64,000 nucleotides of DNA from Euborellia annulipes (taxonomy: Eukaryota; Arthropoda; Insecta; Dermaptera; Anisolabididae), in the NCBI GenBank assembly GCA_023213315.1, contig JAKCPI010005491.1:25131-89130 (forward strand). The letters run 5' to 3'. Under the pieces are notes generated by a model. It saw only the letters and a list, made by a program, of their open reading frames with translations, was not told the origin of the DNA and searched no databases. The translations under genes and the position numbers were made by a program. Below, in pieces: positions 23,656-34,100 of the stretch (positions are counted from its first letter, which is position 1; each line of letters opens with the position of its first letter).

Positions 23656-23704
23656 ATAGTACTTGAGAACGGCTGCAGAAAAAGCAGTCGAAACGTTGTA
23701 CTGT
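23656..23704 (+). ncRNA. Hammerhead-like motif with UUGAGAA core (U3-A8 variant)
   Basis: Core UUGAGAA 23663-23669, extra C, stem II GGCUGC 23671-23676 with GCAGUC 23684-23689, GAAAC 23690-23694, GUU 23695-23697. Stem I pairs GUAC 23659-23662 with GUAC 23698-23701. Compared with CUGANGA, C3 is U and G8 is A. Confidence 0.5.
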
Positions 23705-23909
23705 GAGGGACAATAATAAGTCCCACCCATGCCTTTTCTACCTGTGATTACTTTATTGTTTTTAAAAAAATATTATATATTTTTTAATGGAAACTTTCAT
23801 AGTTCAAACCTAGAAAATTTCCAATAAAGATTTTCATTTTTTTTTTAAAAACAATGAAATAATCACACGTAGAAAACGCATGAGTGGGACTTAATATTGT
23901 CCCTCACTG
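23701..23909. mobile_element. TA-flanked MITE, CAGTGAGGGACA family, copy 1
   Basis: Ends CTGTGAGGGACA and TGTCCCTCACTG, flanked by TA on both sides (23699-23700 and 23910-23911), with inverted arms around AGTCCCACCCATGC. The TA duplication fits a Tc1/mariner mover. It sits inside stem I of the hammerhead-like motif at 23656-23704. Confidence 0.8.
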
Positions 23910-24329
23910 TACAGTATTTATATTTTTAATAAATAATTAATAACAAAAATGTGGTCTATAATTAAAAATTCCCCTGATAAATTCATTGTAGATATATCAC
24001 AAATTTAAAAAAAAAGTCGAATAAAATTCGTTGAGCTTCCCCCCCCCCCTCTCAAAGGCTAGTTACGCCGCCGCCTGTTTAATATGCAACCTTTAAACTC
24101 ATCTGTTCTCTTTGTACTCTACCGAAAAGGGGTATCCAAAGCAAAAGGATATTTATTTTTTTCAAGCATTGTTAAGGCAATATAAAAACGGGAAACGATC
24201 CAAAATTCCTGTGAGTAAAATAATTATTTAAGAATTTTTAAAATTATTAGTAGAGAAAAAGAGAAGGAGGAAAAAAAAAGGTTGAAGAACAATTATTTTT
24301 GTATCACCTGGGAAAATCTACTCGGTAAT

Positions 24330-24438
24330 CATGTTATGGCTTCGGGCGAGTTGCGAACTTCCCCGAAGGCTCAGCTGGCACCTCCGAAGTCAATCTGACC
24401 GATGAGGCTGAGGTTTGTAACCGAGGCGTGGCAGACAG
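24330..24438 (+). other. Candidate upstream exon of the tail-anchored gene
   Basis: A GC-richer stretch ends in a good donor (GCAGACAG, then gtacaa). Read in the phase that joins the exon at 24825, it is open (NFPEGSAGTSEVNLTDEAEV). A TAA lies just before TCATGTTATGG in that frame and no clear acceptor or ATG is visible, so it could be 5' UTR. Confidence 0.4.
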
Positions 24439-24824
24439 GTACAAATTCTTCAATTTTAACCATTTAATTAGATATTTCCATCCATTTTTTAATTTTCAAT
24501 TAATTTAATTAACTTTCACCATCTTCGTTATTTCAATTCATGTTTTATTTAATTCGGAGATTTCAATGCTTGACATGCTTTCTATACATGCTTTTTTTTT
24601 TGTAAATTTATTTAAAAATTAAATTTAATATTCGCCTGCTTAAGGAGATTCATATCACAGTGAGTGTTAATAAAAGAAAGATAATTAAAGAAATTTCTTG
24701 ATAGCCTTGATCTGCTTTTTGTTATGTAGACAGGAAAGAGAAGGCTTTTACTAATCTTGATAATAATATTCATTTATTTTTTAATGTTCTAAACGAGTAA
24801 GTTCGTTTTCGTTTTCGGATTCAG

Positions 24825-27800
24825 GTGTGCGATGCGCTACGCTGATTCGACCACGAAACGAGATCCCCTTGCCTGGCAACAACGTGACTTTAATTATCAA
24901 CAACAACAGTATTATTTTGGTAAGTCACATGTTATTTTATTGTTTATATATTTTAATTTTTAGGCGACTCTTTGGCAAGTGACATTTTTTTGTATGAAGA
25001 AATATATATATATTTATTCTCTATTTAATTTCCAGGTGAACCTACTCATGTAATGTACGTTGAAGATGTTGCCGAAGATGGCCTTAGTCGATTATCTAGT
25101 CAACGGCAGGGGGTATTGAAAGGCAGGCGACCCGCTTCTTCCAGCAACACGACCAGCTCCACATCGCTAGACCGACATTACAAGTGGGTGCCAGGTCTTC
25201 TTTGGGGATTCCCTGAGAAATGACCAAATTTATTTAATAGGTAGGCGGAAGGTTTATTCTGTTACAAAGTTTAAAAATAATTCTTGAAAATTACTATCCG
25301 GAAACTTTATTGGTATTAGACTGAAACCGAATTTGCAAATCAGTCGTCTACTAGTAAAGTTTCCGGAGAATTATTTTTCACCTTTGCAACCCAGTAAACC
25401 TCCATCTACCTATTAAGTTATCCAGGGGCGTATATAGAAATTTTTTTCGGGGGGCCCGAACTCAAAAATTTTTCTGAGGAAAATTTTTTTTTAAGAAACT
25501 ATACTTTTTTTCACACGAAATTTTTTGCGGAACAGTTTTTTTATATTGAGGAACCAAGTTGTCCATCCTGCGGAAAACTTTGTTGCGCTGATATCTGTAT
25601 ATCTCTATATATGTATATGTGTTTGGGAAATTTCGGGGGGGCCCGGGCCCCCCCCCCCCCTTATATACGCCCCTGAAGTTATCAACTCTGGCTGTTTCTA
25701 CTTGTTTAGAAATTTATTTAATTTTTATACTTGTACAATACTTCAACAAAAAGTACTATTTTTTAGTTGCCGTCAGATTTTTCGGATCAAATTTTGTTAC
25801 AGATGAGCTACAAACATTTCAAAAAATTTGTTAAAGTTGTCAAAAAAACAATCAGAACTGGAGATATAAAAGATTGTTTTTATTAAAGCTTTTGTGGTTC
25901 GAATTATTATTATTAGGTGAATTTTTGTGGTCTATAATTAAAAATTCTCCTAATAATATTAAAGATTGTTACTGCTGTAGCTGTAGCTTATCAGCATGGG
26001 CGTAACTAGAGAATTTGGCTGAGGGGGGGGGAGGGGCCTGGAAAGCCCCATATTTTCTCAATTTTTCTTTGGACAGGGAGCTTTCTGGGAGGGGCGCCTC
26101 CTAGTTACGCCCATGCTTATCAGAAAGCCTGATTTGAACAGTTACGACTATTTTGTCCTTTATTTTTTAAAATAATTTATTTTTATTTGAGTAGTGAGGC
26201 AAGCCAAAAGCAATAAAGAAAAAATATATTTTTCTTTCGCTTTATTTTACACGCTTGTAGACGTTTCAGCCGATATTCCGGCCTTCATCAGGATAAAGTG
26301 CATAGAGGGAGGCTCTTGGCCAGGGAATAAACGGGAAGGGACATCACGTAGTAGAAAATGGAGTGTTAAAAACAACGGAACTTAAGGTTTAGAAAGGCCT
26401 CTATGAACGCTCCTTTTTGGCGCCAAATTTAAATATAAAAATCAAACGTTTCTCGCCAGTAAATAAGGTTTTTCTCCAGAATGATTATAACTATGGTTAT
26501 GGTTTCTCACCCAAATGAATAAAATTGTTTTAATAGGAGAATTAAATTCAAGTATAATACACAAGATTTTTTGTTTCTATTGATTTATTTATTTAACATT
26601 AACACTTTATACGCATTTCGACACCAGATGTGTTATCATACTGATGTGAATTACTTCAGCACAAAACACATATGGTGTCCAAATACGTATAAAGTGTTAA
26701 TGTTAAATAAATAAATCATTGAAACAAAAAACCTTGTGTATCATACTTGAATTTAATTCTCCTATTAAAGCATAATGTTTCAACTAAAGCCAACGGTTCC
26801 CAAAAAAAAAAATTAATAAAATTGTTTGTGAATGGTTTTCTCCCGGATAAATAAAAAGCATAAAGTTCCAAGTTAACATTATATATTTATTAAAATTAAA
26901 ATGATGGAAGAAAAAATATACAATATATTTATAAACAAAGGATAATTATATTAAAAATATAATATTAGCATATAGAATAAAATATATATAATTAAAAATT
27001 AACATAAGAGAACAATAGTTATGAAAAAGCAGAATTTGATCAAAAATATGACATTTTTTTTTTTTTTTTTTTTTTAAGGTAATCTAGTTTTATAATGTAT
27101 TGAAAGTATTTGTAAATGAGCATAATTTTTTAAATAGCTTGCAAAAAAGCAGGCTATTACTGGCAGACTGTGACACAAAGATCGAAAGCTTTGAAACGTG
27201 GAGTGTCAGTTGACAAACCATATTAAAATAAATTAAAATTTTTCATTTTTATTCAAGTTGGGAATATTTCGTTTTTCCTTATAGGGTCTTTTTCTATTAA
27301 TGGTCCCATAATGTGTCAATGTTTGACCATTATGAAAATGATGCCTTTTTTTATGATAATGACAAAATTAAGCACATTACAAACGCTTTTCAGTGATAAG
27401 GAAAATTTGGTACCTATTGCATTAAACATATGACATATATAGTAAAGTACCAATTGTATGTACAGTATTTTTTACTCAATTCTGTGTATCTGGATATTCA
27501 TCCATTCCTGCAGCATGTCACACAGCACTTTTTCTTCAGGAGAAACATACTGATTGCCTATAAAAAAAATATAAAAACAATTAGGCAAATATTTTTAAAC
27601 ATTGTATTGCATCAAAGAAAAACAAAATGAATTGTTATAATTATATTACAAAAATATTTAAAATGCCAAAAAAATATATCTTATCCTATTATTTGAAAAG
27701 AAATAAATTAATCAAAAAAAACTAACCTGATTTTTGATGTTTGAAGAAATTCTATCGTTGATAATTCTGATTAGGAAACAAACAAACTTTTTATTCATGT

Positions 27801-28828
27801 GTTTAGTATGACACTTTTTTGCAAATGGCGGAAATTGATGCTGTCAGGGAACAGCTGCCTGTGAACGGTGAATCTGCGCATGCGCCAGCGATCCAAGCAG
27901 GCGACTGTGGCTCCCTTTAACAACAGCCCTGCTCAACAATTTCATTCTGAACATAGGAACTATATCTCTAAAAGCACTCCAAATTCTTCCATAGGCTTGT
28001 CCCCCCCCTGCTCTTGGCAAACTCCTGACACACAGCACTTTGTCCTGATGAAGGCCGGAATATCGGCCGAAACGTCGACAAGCGTGTAAAATAAAGCGAA
28101 AGATAAATATATTTTTTTTTCTTTATTGCTTTTGGTTGCCTTGAATCTCCTCACTACTCATTATACATTCAGCCACTCCTGAAATTAATTATTTTTATTT
28201 AATTAATATAATTTAGTTTTAAAAAAAATATTTAAAATTTTCCTAATAAAAATTTTCTTGAAGTTTTTTAGTTTAAACTTCTTCGAAAATTTCCGTAAAA
28301 GCCTAAGTTATTTGAGATGTAAATTTCGAGGACACTCCTATTTGTCCTTAAATTTAATACACCTCTCTGTATTCATTTTCTAGGATCGAAATGGCAGGCT
28401 CGCCAATGGTACCTCCAGGTTCAATGCATTTAGGCACACTACGATCAATGAACTCGATGATGACCACCTGGGAGAGAGAGCCGTGCCCCGTGCACCATCA
28501 ACTCATGGTGGCCCCTACCCCAATACCGATGCACGTAGACAACATTCCCAAAGTGGCTCCCATAAGCCAAGTGCTAGCAGCTCCACCGCCTCCAATTCTT
28601 CTACCCCCGATGCTTCGTCCTCGGCCGTTGGTTGTTCCTGCAGATAGTCCTGCGCCGCCAGAGCCCTTGCCAGTAAGAGAGCCCAAGTTGACAGTCTCTG
28701 AATTCGCGATCGATAAGAAATCCAAAATACATTGCTGCAAGGGGAATCTTGTTATTTTATGGATTATACTCGGTGTCATCTTTTTTGGGGTGGTTCTATG
28801 CGTCACCTTAAGTTTTATTATTAGATAA
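24825..28828 (+). CDS. Unrecognised tail-anchored membrane protein (three exons)
   Basis: Exons 24825-24919, 25036-25183 and 28384-28828 have good GT-AG borders and join in frame. From ATG at 24832 the protein has 226 residues. Order: a Gln-rich start (MRYADSTTKRDPLAWQQRDF), an acidic stretch (VMYVEDVAEDG), a basic Ser-rich segment, a Met/Pro-rich disordered region, and a C-terminal membrane helix (NLVILWIILGVIFFGVVLCV) preceded by KIHCCKGN and followed by only about seven residues. This predicts a C-terminally anchored protein facing the cytosol, perhaps palmitoylated on the Cys pair. The 3.2-kb last intron is full of repeats. The family is not recognised, and translation might start further upstream. 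Confidence 0.75.
25240..25412. repeat. Palindromic element
   Basis: AATAGGTAGGCGGAAGGTTTA and TAAACCTCCATCTACCTATT-like ends, with AAACTTTATTGG and CTAGTAAAGTTTCCGG inside, form imperfect inverted repeats in the last intron of the tail-anchored gene. Confidence 0.55.
25423..25675. mobile_element. hAT-like MITE (CAGGGGCGTATATA), 8-base TSD AAGTTATC
   Basis: TIRs CAGGGGCGTATATAG and TATATACGCCCCTG are flanked by exact AAGTTATC copies (25415-25422 and 25676-25683). Eight-base duplications are typical of hAT movers. G/C runs inside, no transposase. Confidence 0.85.
25880..25975. repeat. Fragment of the 23.5/37.6 kb retroelement end
   Basis: AAAGCTTTTGTGGTT...ATTATTATTAGG and TGTGGTCTATAATTAAAAATTC match the ends of the 37610-37905 element, folded into a short inverted repeat. 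Confidence 0.5.
25995..26115. mobile_element. hAT-like MITE (CATGGGCGTAACTAG), 8-base TSD CTTATCAG
   Basis: TIRs CATGGGCGTAACTAG and CTAGTTACGCCCATG, with exact flanking CTTATCAG (25987-25994 and 26116-26123). 121 bp, G-rich, non-coding. Confidence 0.85.
26190..26350 (-). mobile_element. Penelope-like terminal fragment with decayed hammerhead
   Basis: This is the inverted relative of 27960-28165, sharing the same body and a hammerhead read on the minus strand (CTGATGA, stem II GGCCG/CGGCT, GAAACGTC at about 26255-26297). Stem I pairing is broken here. Confidence 0.55.
26255..26297 (-). ncRNA. Hammerhead ribozyme motif, stem I decayed
   Basis: Minus-strand CUGAUGA, extra A, stem II GGCCG...CGGCU, GAAAC, GUC. 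The bases around the core (TTTATC and TACAAG) no longer pair fully, unlike the copy at 28040. Confidence 0.5.
26560..26770. repeat. Hairpin of the ACACTTTATACG family
   Basis: Facing TAACACTTTATACGCATTTC and ATACGTATAAAGTGTTA arms with TTTATTTATTTAACATTA inverse pairs. It is related to the hammerhead element at 29250-29400 and to 41330-41480, but the core here is decayed. Confidence 0.55.
26771..27471. other. AT-rich intronic sequence, no gene seen
   Basis: Lies in the last intron of the tail-anchored gene. A long T run occurs at about 27054-27076. No supported features. Confidence 0.4.
27472..27798 (-). CDS. Candidate 49-residue small protein, two exons
   Basis: Exon 27727-27798 (MNKKFVCFLIRIINDRISSN...) ends in TCAG with a gttagt donor. 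Exon 27472-27549 follows an acceptor ending CAATCAG, stays in frame and ends GAGTAA. The joined protein has 49 residues, the second half being acidic and helical (YVSPEEKVLCDMLQEWMN). A stronger-looking acceptor eight bases upstream (tttatag) would put the second exon out of frame. The 5' side abuts a Penelope-like insertion at about 27840, so upstream sequence may have been lost. Not recognised; it could instead be the 3' end of a larger gene or a chance ORF. Confidence 0.35.
27960..28165 (+). mobile_element. Penelope-like terminal fragment with intact hammerhead
   Basis: Carries the hammerhead at 28040-28081 followed by GTGTAAAATAAAGCGAAAG. An inverted relative lies at 26190-26350. ORFs across it are not conserved genes. 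Confidence 0.55.
28040..28081 (+). ncRNA. Type I hammerhead ribozyme motif, well preserved
   Basis: Core CUGAUGA 28045-28051, extra A, stem II GGCCG 28053-28057 with CGGCC 28064-28068, GAAAC 28069-28073, GUC 28074-28076. Stem I TTGTC 28040-28044 pairs perfectly with GACAA 28077-28081. Stem III is two base pairs without a loop. Confidence 0.75.
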
Positions 28829-28870
28829 AAACAAATCAAATAATATTTAAAGTGAGTTTAGTTTAGATTT

Positions 28871-29643
28871 TTATAAAAGAACATATTTATTAATTAACTG
28901 AGGATATCCCAAGGGCGATCCGCCCTCTCCATAAATTCCTTGTTCAGGAAAGAAATTGGGAATTTCGAGGTTTACTCGATTTTGGTCGTGTAGTTGAAAA
29001 TAATTATCGAAAATTTTCATTGGCAAGACGACGAGATCGCATTGATCAGTTTCGGTCGTACATTTGACCATCATCAGGCCTGCGAAAAGATTTTTTCATT
29101 TATAATCATAAACGTGTGAAGAACAATATGAGTAATATAGAAATCATTTACAAGAAAAATATAATCATAGTTGATTAAGTTTTGTATATATATATATATA
29201 TAATTCATACAAAGAACATTTAAGTAAAGTAAATAAATACATTATAAGAATTTAATAGGAGAATTAAATTAACAAGGTTTTCTATTTCAATAATTTATTA
29301 ATAACACTTTATACGTATTTCGACACCACATGTGTCATCTTCAGAAGCGAATTACATACTTAAGACCATTAGACCATTATAAGAATAAAATATAATTTTA
29401 TTTACCTAAAATTCTCAAGTTTCTTTTTAATCGCAGGCCTGATGTCTTGCCAATAAAAAATCCTTGACTATAATTTTCACTAATTATTCTCAACTCAAAT
29501 CGAGTAAATTTCCTCGAAATTTCTCGAGCTGTTTCTGCAAATAATATATTAGTAGTTAAAGAACATTGCTCAACAAAAAGAAAAGTTTTTTATACGATGA
29601 CCAAGAATATTAAAATGATTTTTTTACCTTTACCGAATTGATT
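28871..29643 (-). CDS. Unrecognised gene, 3' coding exons (including a 16-base microexon)
   Basis: Three exons join in frame: 29628-29643 (AATCAATTCGGTAAAG, 16 bases), 29406-29534 and 28871-29079, each with good splice sites, ending TAA. The joined sequence reads NQFGKETAREISRKFTRF, then ISENYSQGFFIGKTSGLRLK, then LMMVKCTTETDQCDLVVL, and an aromatic, Pro/Gly-rich tail with GEGGSPLGYPQL. Consistent phases (0, 1, 2) over about 117 codons make a real gene likely. The 5' exons must lie between 29644 and the SerRS 3' end near 31130, or beyond, but I could not identify them. Cytosolic, no signal or membrane segment seen in this part. Function unknown. Confidence 0.6.
29250..29400 (-). mobile_element. 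ACACTTTATACG-family element with hammerhead, in an intron
   Basis: Lies between coding exons of the 28871-29643 gene. It holds TAACACTTTATACGTATTTC, the same end as at 26.6 and 41.33 kb, and an intact hammerhead. Confidence 0.5.
29305..29349 (-). ncRNA. Type I hammerhead ribozyme motif with AUAC/GUAU stem III
   Basis: On the minus strand: CUGAAGA (29344-29338), extra U, stem II GACAC (29336-29332) with GUGUC (29326-29322), GAA, stem III AUAC/GUAU without loop, cleavage base A at 29310. Stem I CGCUU (29349-29345) pairs with AAGUG (29309-29305) with one G-U. Confidence 0.65.
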
Positions 29644-31129
29644 CTAGTTGTGAAAAAAAAGTATGCTAAGATCCTCTCTTCTTATTTTGAATTTTTAATG
29701 AGGGGCCTCCTAAAAATAAGCGAAAGGTTGAAAAACAAAGTCTCACAATCGAGGGGTTAGAAGTAGGAACCGACCGAAGTTTCGGTTTCGGCCAAAAACC
29801 AGCCGAAACCTGAGTTTGAAAAGATGGGATGGAACTCGAATATGAAAAAAAAAAGTCGAATGATTTTCACAAGAGGGAAAAATAGAAATTTTACTTAAAA
29901 AGAAATGTATAGGAAATTTTAAGAAAAAGTTTAAAACAAGGTTTTCGGTTTTGGCTGAAAATTTTGTTTCGGTCTGACCCTAGTTAGAAGCGACTTCACA
30001 CAAAATTTTAGTTTTTTTTAACATGGCCTCTTGTTTTTAGATTAGTGTTAAGCAGAGGCCTAGGCAACCTAGGCACGTGCCTAGGGCCCGCAATTTTAGG
30101 GGTCCGAAAACAACGGAAAAAATTTTCCATTACGAGGAACAAATTTGTTAAAAAATTTTCCACTTGGCAAAACAATATAAATTTCGTATCCCTAAAAAAA
30201 AAAAGATAAAATGATTTTCATAAGAGGGAAAAAAAATTTTTCAAAAGACGGAAAAATTTAATTCCTCAAAAAAAAAAAAAAATTTTCAATAATTTTTCAT
30301 TTTGATTGAATATTACTAAATTCTACATAGGTAGTGGTCAAATGCTCAAAGGGAGATGACCAAGGAGAAAAAAACAAAAAAAAAAAACATGGTCTCTTGA
30401 GGAACCTCTTAATTTTAAGGTTTTCAAAAAATCGCATATTTATATGGAGTGCCGTATTAAAAAATTCAAAATAAGAGCCACCCTAACGTACAGTTAATAT
30501 TGAAATCTATATTACGTAGAGAGGTACTTACAAAAATAGAGAGATTAGAGTACGTCAGTCAGCATCAGCATTTTGAATATTGTCCAATTTTTTTCTATGT
30601 GATAATTCACTTTCACTACACTTGTTAAAATTTTCTACTTTTTATACATTCACTATATAAAATCTTATTTTTGGATTTCCTCATTTTCTTTCTAGTTGCA
30701 TGACATCACTGATTTCTGGACCTTATTTTCCAAATAAATTTGGATAGGGATTTCACTTTGTCAGGACTTTTACCCAACTGGTGGAAAGAAACCAGCTGAT
30801 GTATTCTTATGCCGCAATCAGCACAGCATATCTTTCATACAAAATTTATCTAAATGTAAAACGGCCCCCTTTAAATATTAAAATTTTCTATTACCAAAGT
30901 TTTGATGTTAACATACTTATTTATTTCTATTAAGAAAAGTCTTTCATTTAAATAAATACAAATATTTATTACTTGAAAAAAAAGAAGGAAAATAGGATAT
31001 GTATCATTTTAAGAAAATTGTGATTTATCGAATTTATTATTACTATTCATTTTTTATATAAGTAAAAAGTGGAAAAATGAACTTATAATAGAGAATAATT
31101 ATTATTCCAAAAAAGTATTTTTTTTTTGT
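29644..31129. other. AT-rich stretch, no firm gene
   Basis: Between the 3' exons of the unknown gene and the SerRS 3' end. A minus-strand open stretch around 30705-30835 (CGIRIHQLVSFHQLGK) lacks a start and convincing splice sites. Low-complexity A/T runs abound. Confidence 0.35.
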
Positions 31130-31135
31130 TTTATT
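31130..31135 (-). terminator. Polyadenylation signal of the SerRS gene
   Basis: AATAAA on the minus strand, 56 bases after the SerRS stop. Confidence 0.65.
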
Positions 31136-31190
31136 TTATAATATTCAGTAAGAAATAAAATAATAAAGTTAAATGATTGTCTCAAATTAT

Positions 31191-34100
31191 TTAGTTTTTA
31201 TCTCCTTCACCTTTTTTCGAAGGTTTTTGCTTTTTTTGTTTTTTTATTTCATCAATTGGCGCTGGTTTTACAAATGGAATTTCTTCTCGATATTCTAAAA
31301 AAAAATGAAATTAATTTTAGTATATGTTAAAATAAGATTAAGTGTATAATAAAATATGAATCAGCCCCATAACTAGGGTTTGTTTTGCCGGGGGAAGGTT
31401 GACAAATCTATGAACCCTCGCAAAAAAAAAAAAATTAAATTAAAGATGATGAGATCCACCAGATTAATATTATTCATGGTTAAGTTTAAAATACCTGGAG
31501 GCATATAGTTCTTTAAAATTTCAGGAACAGCAATCCCAGTTTCGGTTTGGTGCACCTCTAGAATGGCGCATATCACTCGAGTAGTTGCGCACATTGTTGC
31601 ATTCAACATGTGAACGTATTCGGTCTAAAAAATATCAAAATTCATTAATATTATATTTATAGATAAATTGTCTTTCAAAAAATGATAATTTTTACAATGA
31701 CGGGCATTTATCATGTAGAAACAGAATGTGAGTGGAACTTGAGCCGCACTTTTCTATGCTAATTATATATGAATTATTTTAAGATTATATTTATCACGAA
31801 TGTGTTTGTGATTTGTATTATTATTATTATTTAAGTTTTTAGTTATAAACCGCATTTGTATTAATTATTTATTAAAAATATAAATACTGTACAACGTTTC
31901 GACTGTTTATTCTGCAGTTGTTTTCAAGTACTGTGCACTTGCCCCGACTCAAGTGAAGAAACTACTAGTTTGCTTATTCTGCAGTCGAAACGTTATACAG
32001 TATTTATATTTTTAATAAATAATTAATACAAAATGTGGTCTATAATTAAAAACTCCCATAATAAGAATTATTTGAACTGAAGGGCCGGGTCCACTTATTT
32101 TGTAAATATATTAACCAAATTTTGGAGTTTAGGCTTTCACAGTTGTTATCATTAGTAAAAGAATTAGATTTTCGGTTTAATTGTGGTTTATTTGTAAAAA
32201 TTACAACGTTTCGGCCACTCATTCTGGTATATATATATATATATATACCATAATTTGTGACTGAGGAGGTATAATAATATTGATAATAAAGTTATTACTT
32301 AAGCTATAAACTGAGTATATTATATATTTTTTAAAATATTTTATAATAAATATCTTAATAATTACCTTATTCAATTTACGACCAGAAATGTATCATCGAA
32401 TTCGAAATCCGTGTTCTAATAAAAATTTTTGAAAGACTTGATGTGGGTAATTAATAATTTTAATGAAAAAGAAATTTTGTATGTTCTTTTTTTTTTTTTA
32501 AATCGCGCTACTCCAACTATAAGACTTTATTTTCATTATAATACATTTAGAAAGTGATTTTTTTTTTTTTTTTTGATAAAGCAACAAGTAAATAAAATAA
32601 AAATTTCTTACCTGTTCATTTAATTTCTTTGTTTGACCGTATCTAATGAATAAAGGTCTTGATTGATAGGATAAACAATTACTGCACGAGACAAGTTCAC
32701 GAAAACTTGCTGTAAAATAAAGTATAATTGTTAAAATAAGTAATAAATAGATTAAGAAATTTAATATGATTTACCAGATCCCGGGAACCAGGCTTCTAGG
32801 TCAAATTTTTTAGAAGCAGCATGATTAAGAGCTCCCGAAACAATGTTAACAATACGATATGGAATACCGAGTTCTTGATAGAATTCTTCCGAGTTTTTAA
32901 TCATCTCATCAAACATTTCCCAGGATTTATTATCAAATGGAGAAGTAATACAAAATTGCTCGACCTGTAATGTGAAACAAGAAAATATTAAATAAATAAT
33001 TTTTTCAAAACTTAAGGAGCTTCGGAGGGAAAGCTGTTCGCATGTTTTTGCCGATAAGATGGCGTTAGGGGTCTTAAAAAGTTAAAAGTCCAACAAAAGT
33101 GCTAACAGATGGCAGGATGGTAGGACTATATTTAATCTCATGTATTTGTTTGATTTTCGTTGATCTTTTAATAATGAATAGTTTATAAATATTATTATAA
33201 AAAACTATTTTGTTTCGTCTTGGCGTTTTGGGGTTCCTTTCTTCCCTTCTTCAAGATGATGTTATGTTATTGTTGTTTTTATTGAATCTTTTTTATTTTA
33301 TACATATATATATATATATTTATGTTTTTTTTTAGGTATTTTTGTTAGTTATGGGGGCCGCATTTGATATATATTTATTTTTTTTGATAGACAGAGCCCG
33401 CCAACACCACATGGCAGACTGAGGATGCTCGGGGCCTTTTGTCTCTTCGTCTAATTTTAAAATTAGCATACTCCCTACTCATTTCTCTTACTTCTATTGT
33501 ATTATACAAATATATTTTTTTTTTTTTTGTGTACCATAATTGCCCTAAAATTGTTTCTCATACTATCTATTCAACCATATCCTCTTCATATGGATCACAT
33601 AGATTTAAAAGAATCACATACATATTTTTTTTTTTCTTCCTCTTCTTAAATATTATTATATATCATTTATAAAAGCATAAAAATATATAAATATAGGCTT
33701 ATAAGTGATCTGATAATGCCTGCTGTTTGACTAGCCTGCCATCTTTTGCAAGAGTGCTGAACTATTTGGCCGTTAATTTTTAAATAAATAAGAAATTTAT
33801 TTTTTACTTTGTCACCAATTTATTTAATTATAATAGTTTGGATATTAATAATTTTTACATTTTTAGATTAAAAAAAAAAAATTAAAAATTTCATAATAGA
33901 ACCATTTTTGCATTTTCTATAAATAAAAAAAATATTTTTAAATTAATCGTAATTAAAAAAAAAAGCATTCTATTATGTAAAATGCTCACGAATTTATCAT
34001 TAAAAAAAAAAAAAACTTTAAAATGCCACAATAGTTCCTGACTAAAGATTCAATAAGCTCTCCTGAAGCCCCTTAATCTGAACCTTTTCTGAGTAACCAA

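Larger units (their letters stand above)
23540..23990. mobile_element. Retroelement end repeats carrying a U3-A8 hammerhead
   Basis: Inverted arms (TTATTATTAGGGGCAAAAAT..., ATTAATAACAAAAATGTGGTC) surround two facing AACGTTTCGAC / GTCGAAACGTT motifs. The same element occurs at 31800-32060 and 37610-37905. A separate MITE is inserted at 23701-23909. Confidence 0.55.

Noticed and set aside
29043..29095. Minus-strand CTGATGA ... GGTC ... GACCGAAAC resembling a hammerhead
   Set aside because: It lies inside the coding exon 28871-29079, the cleavage triplet is missing and stem I does not pair.
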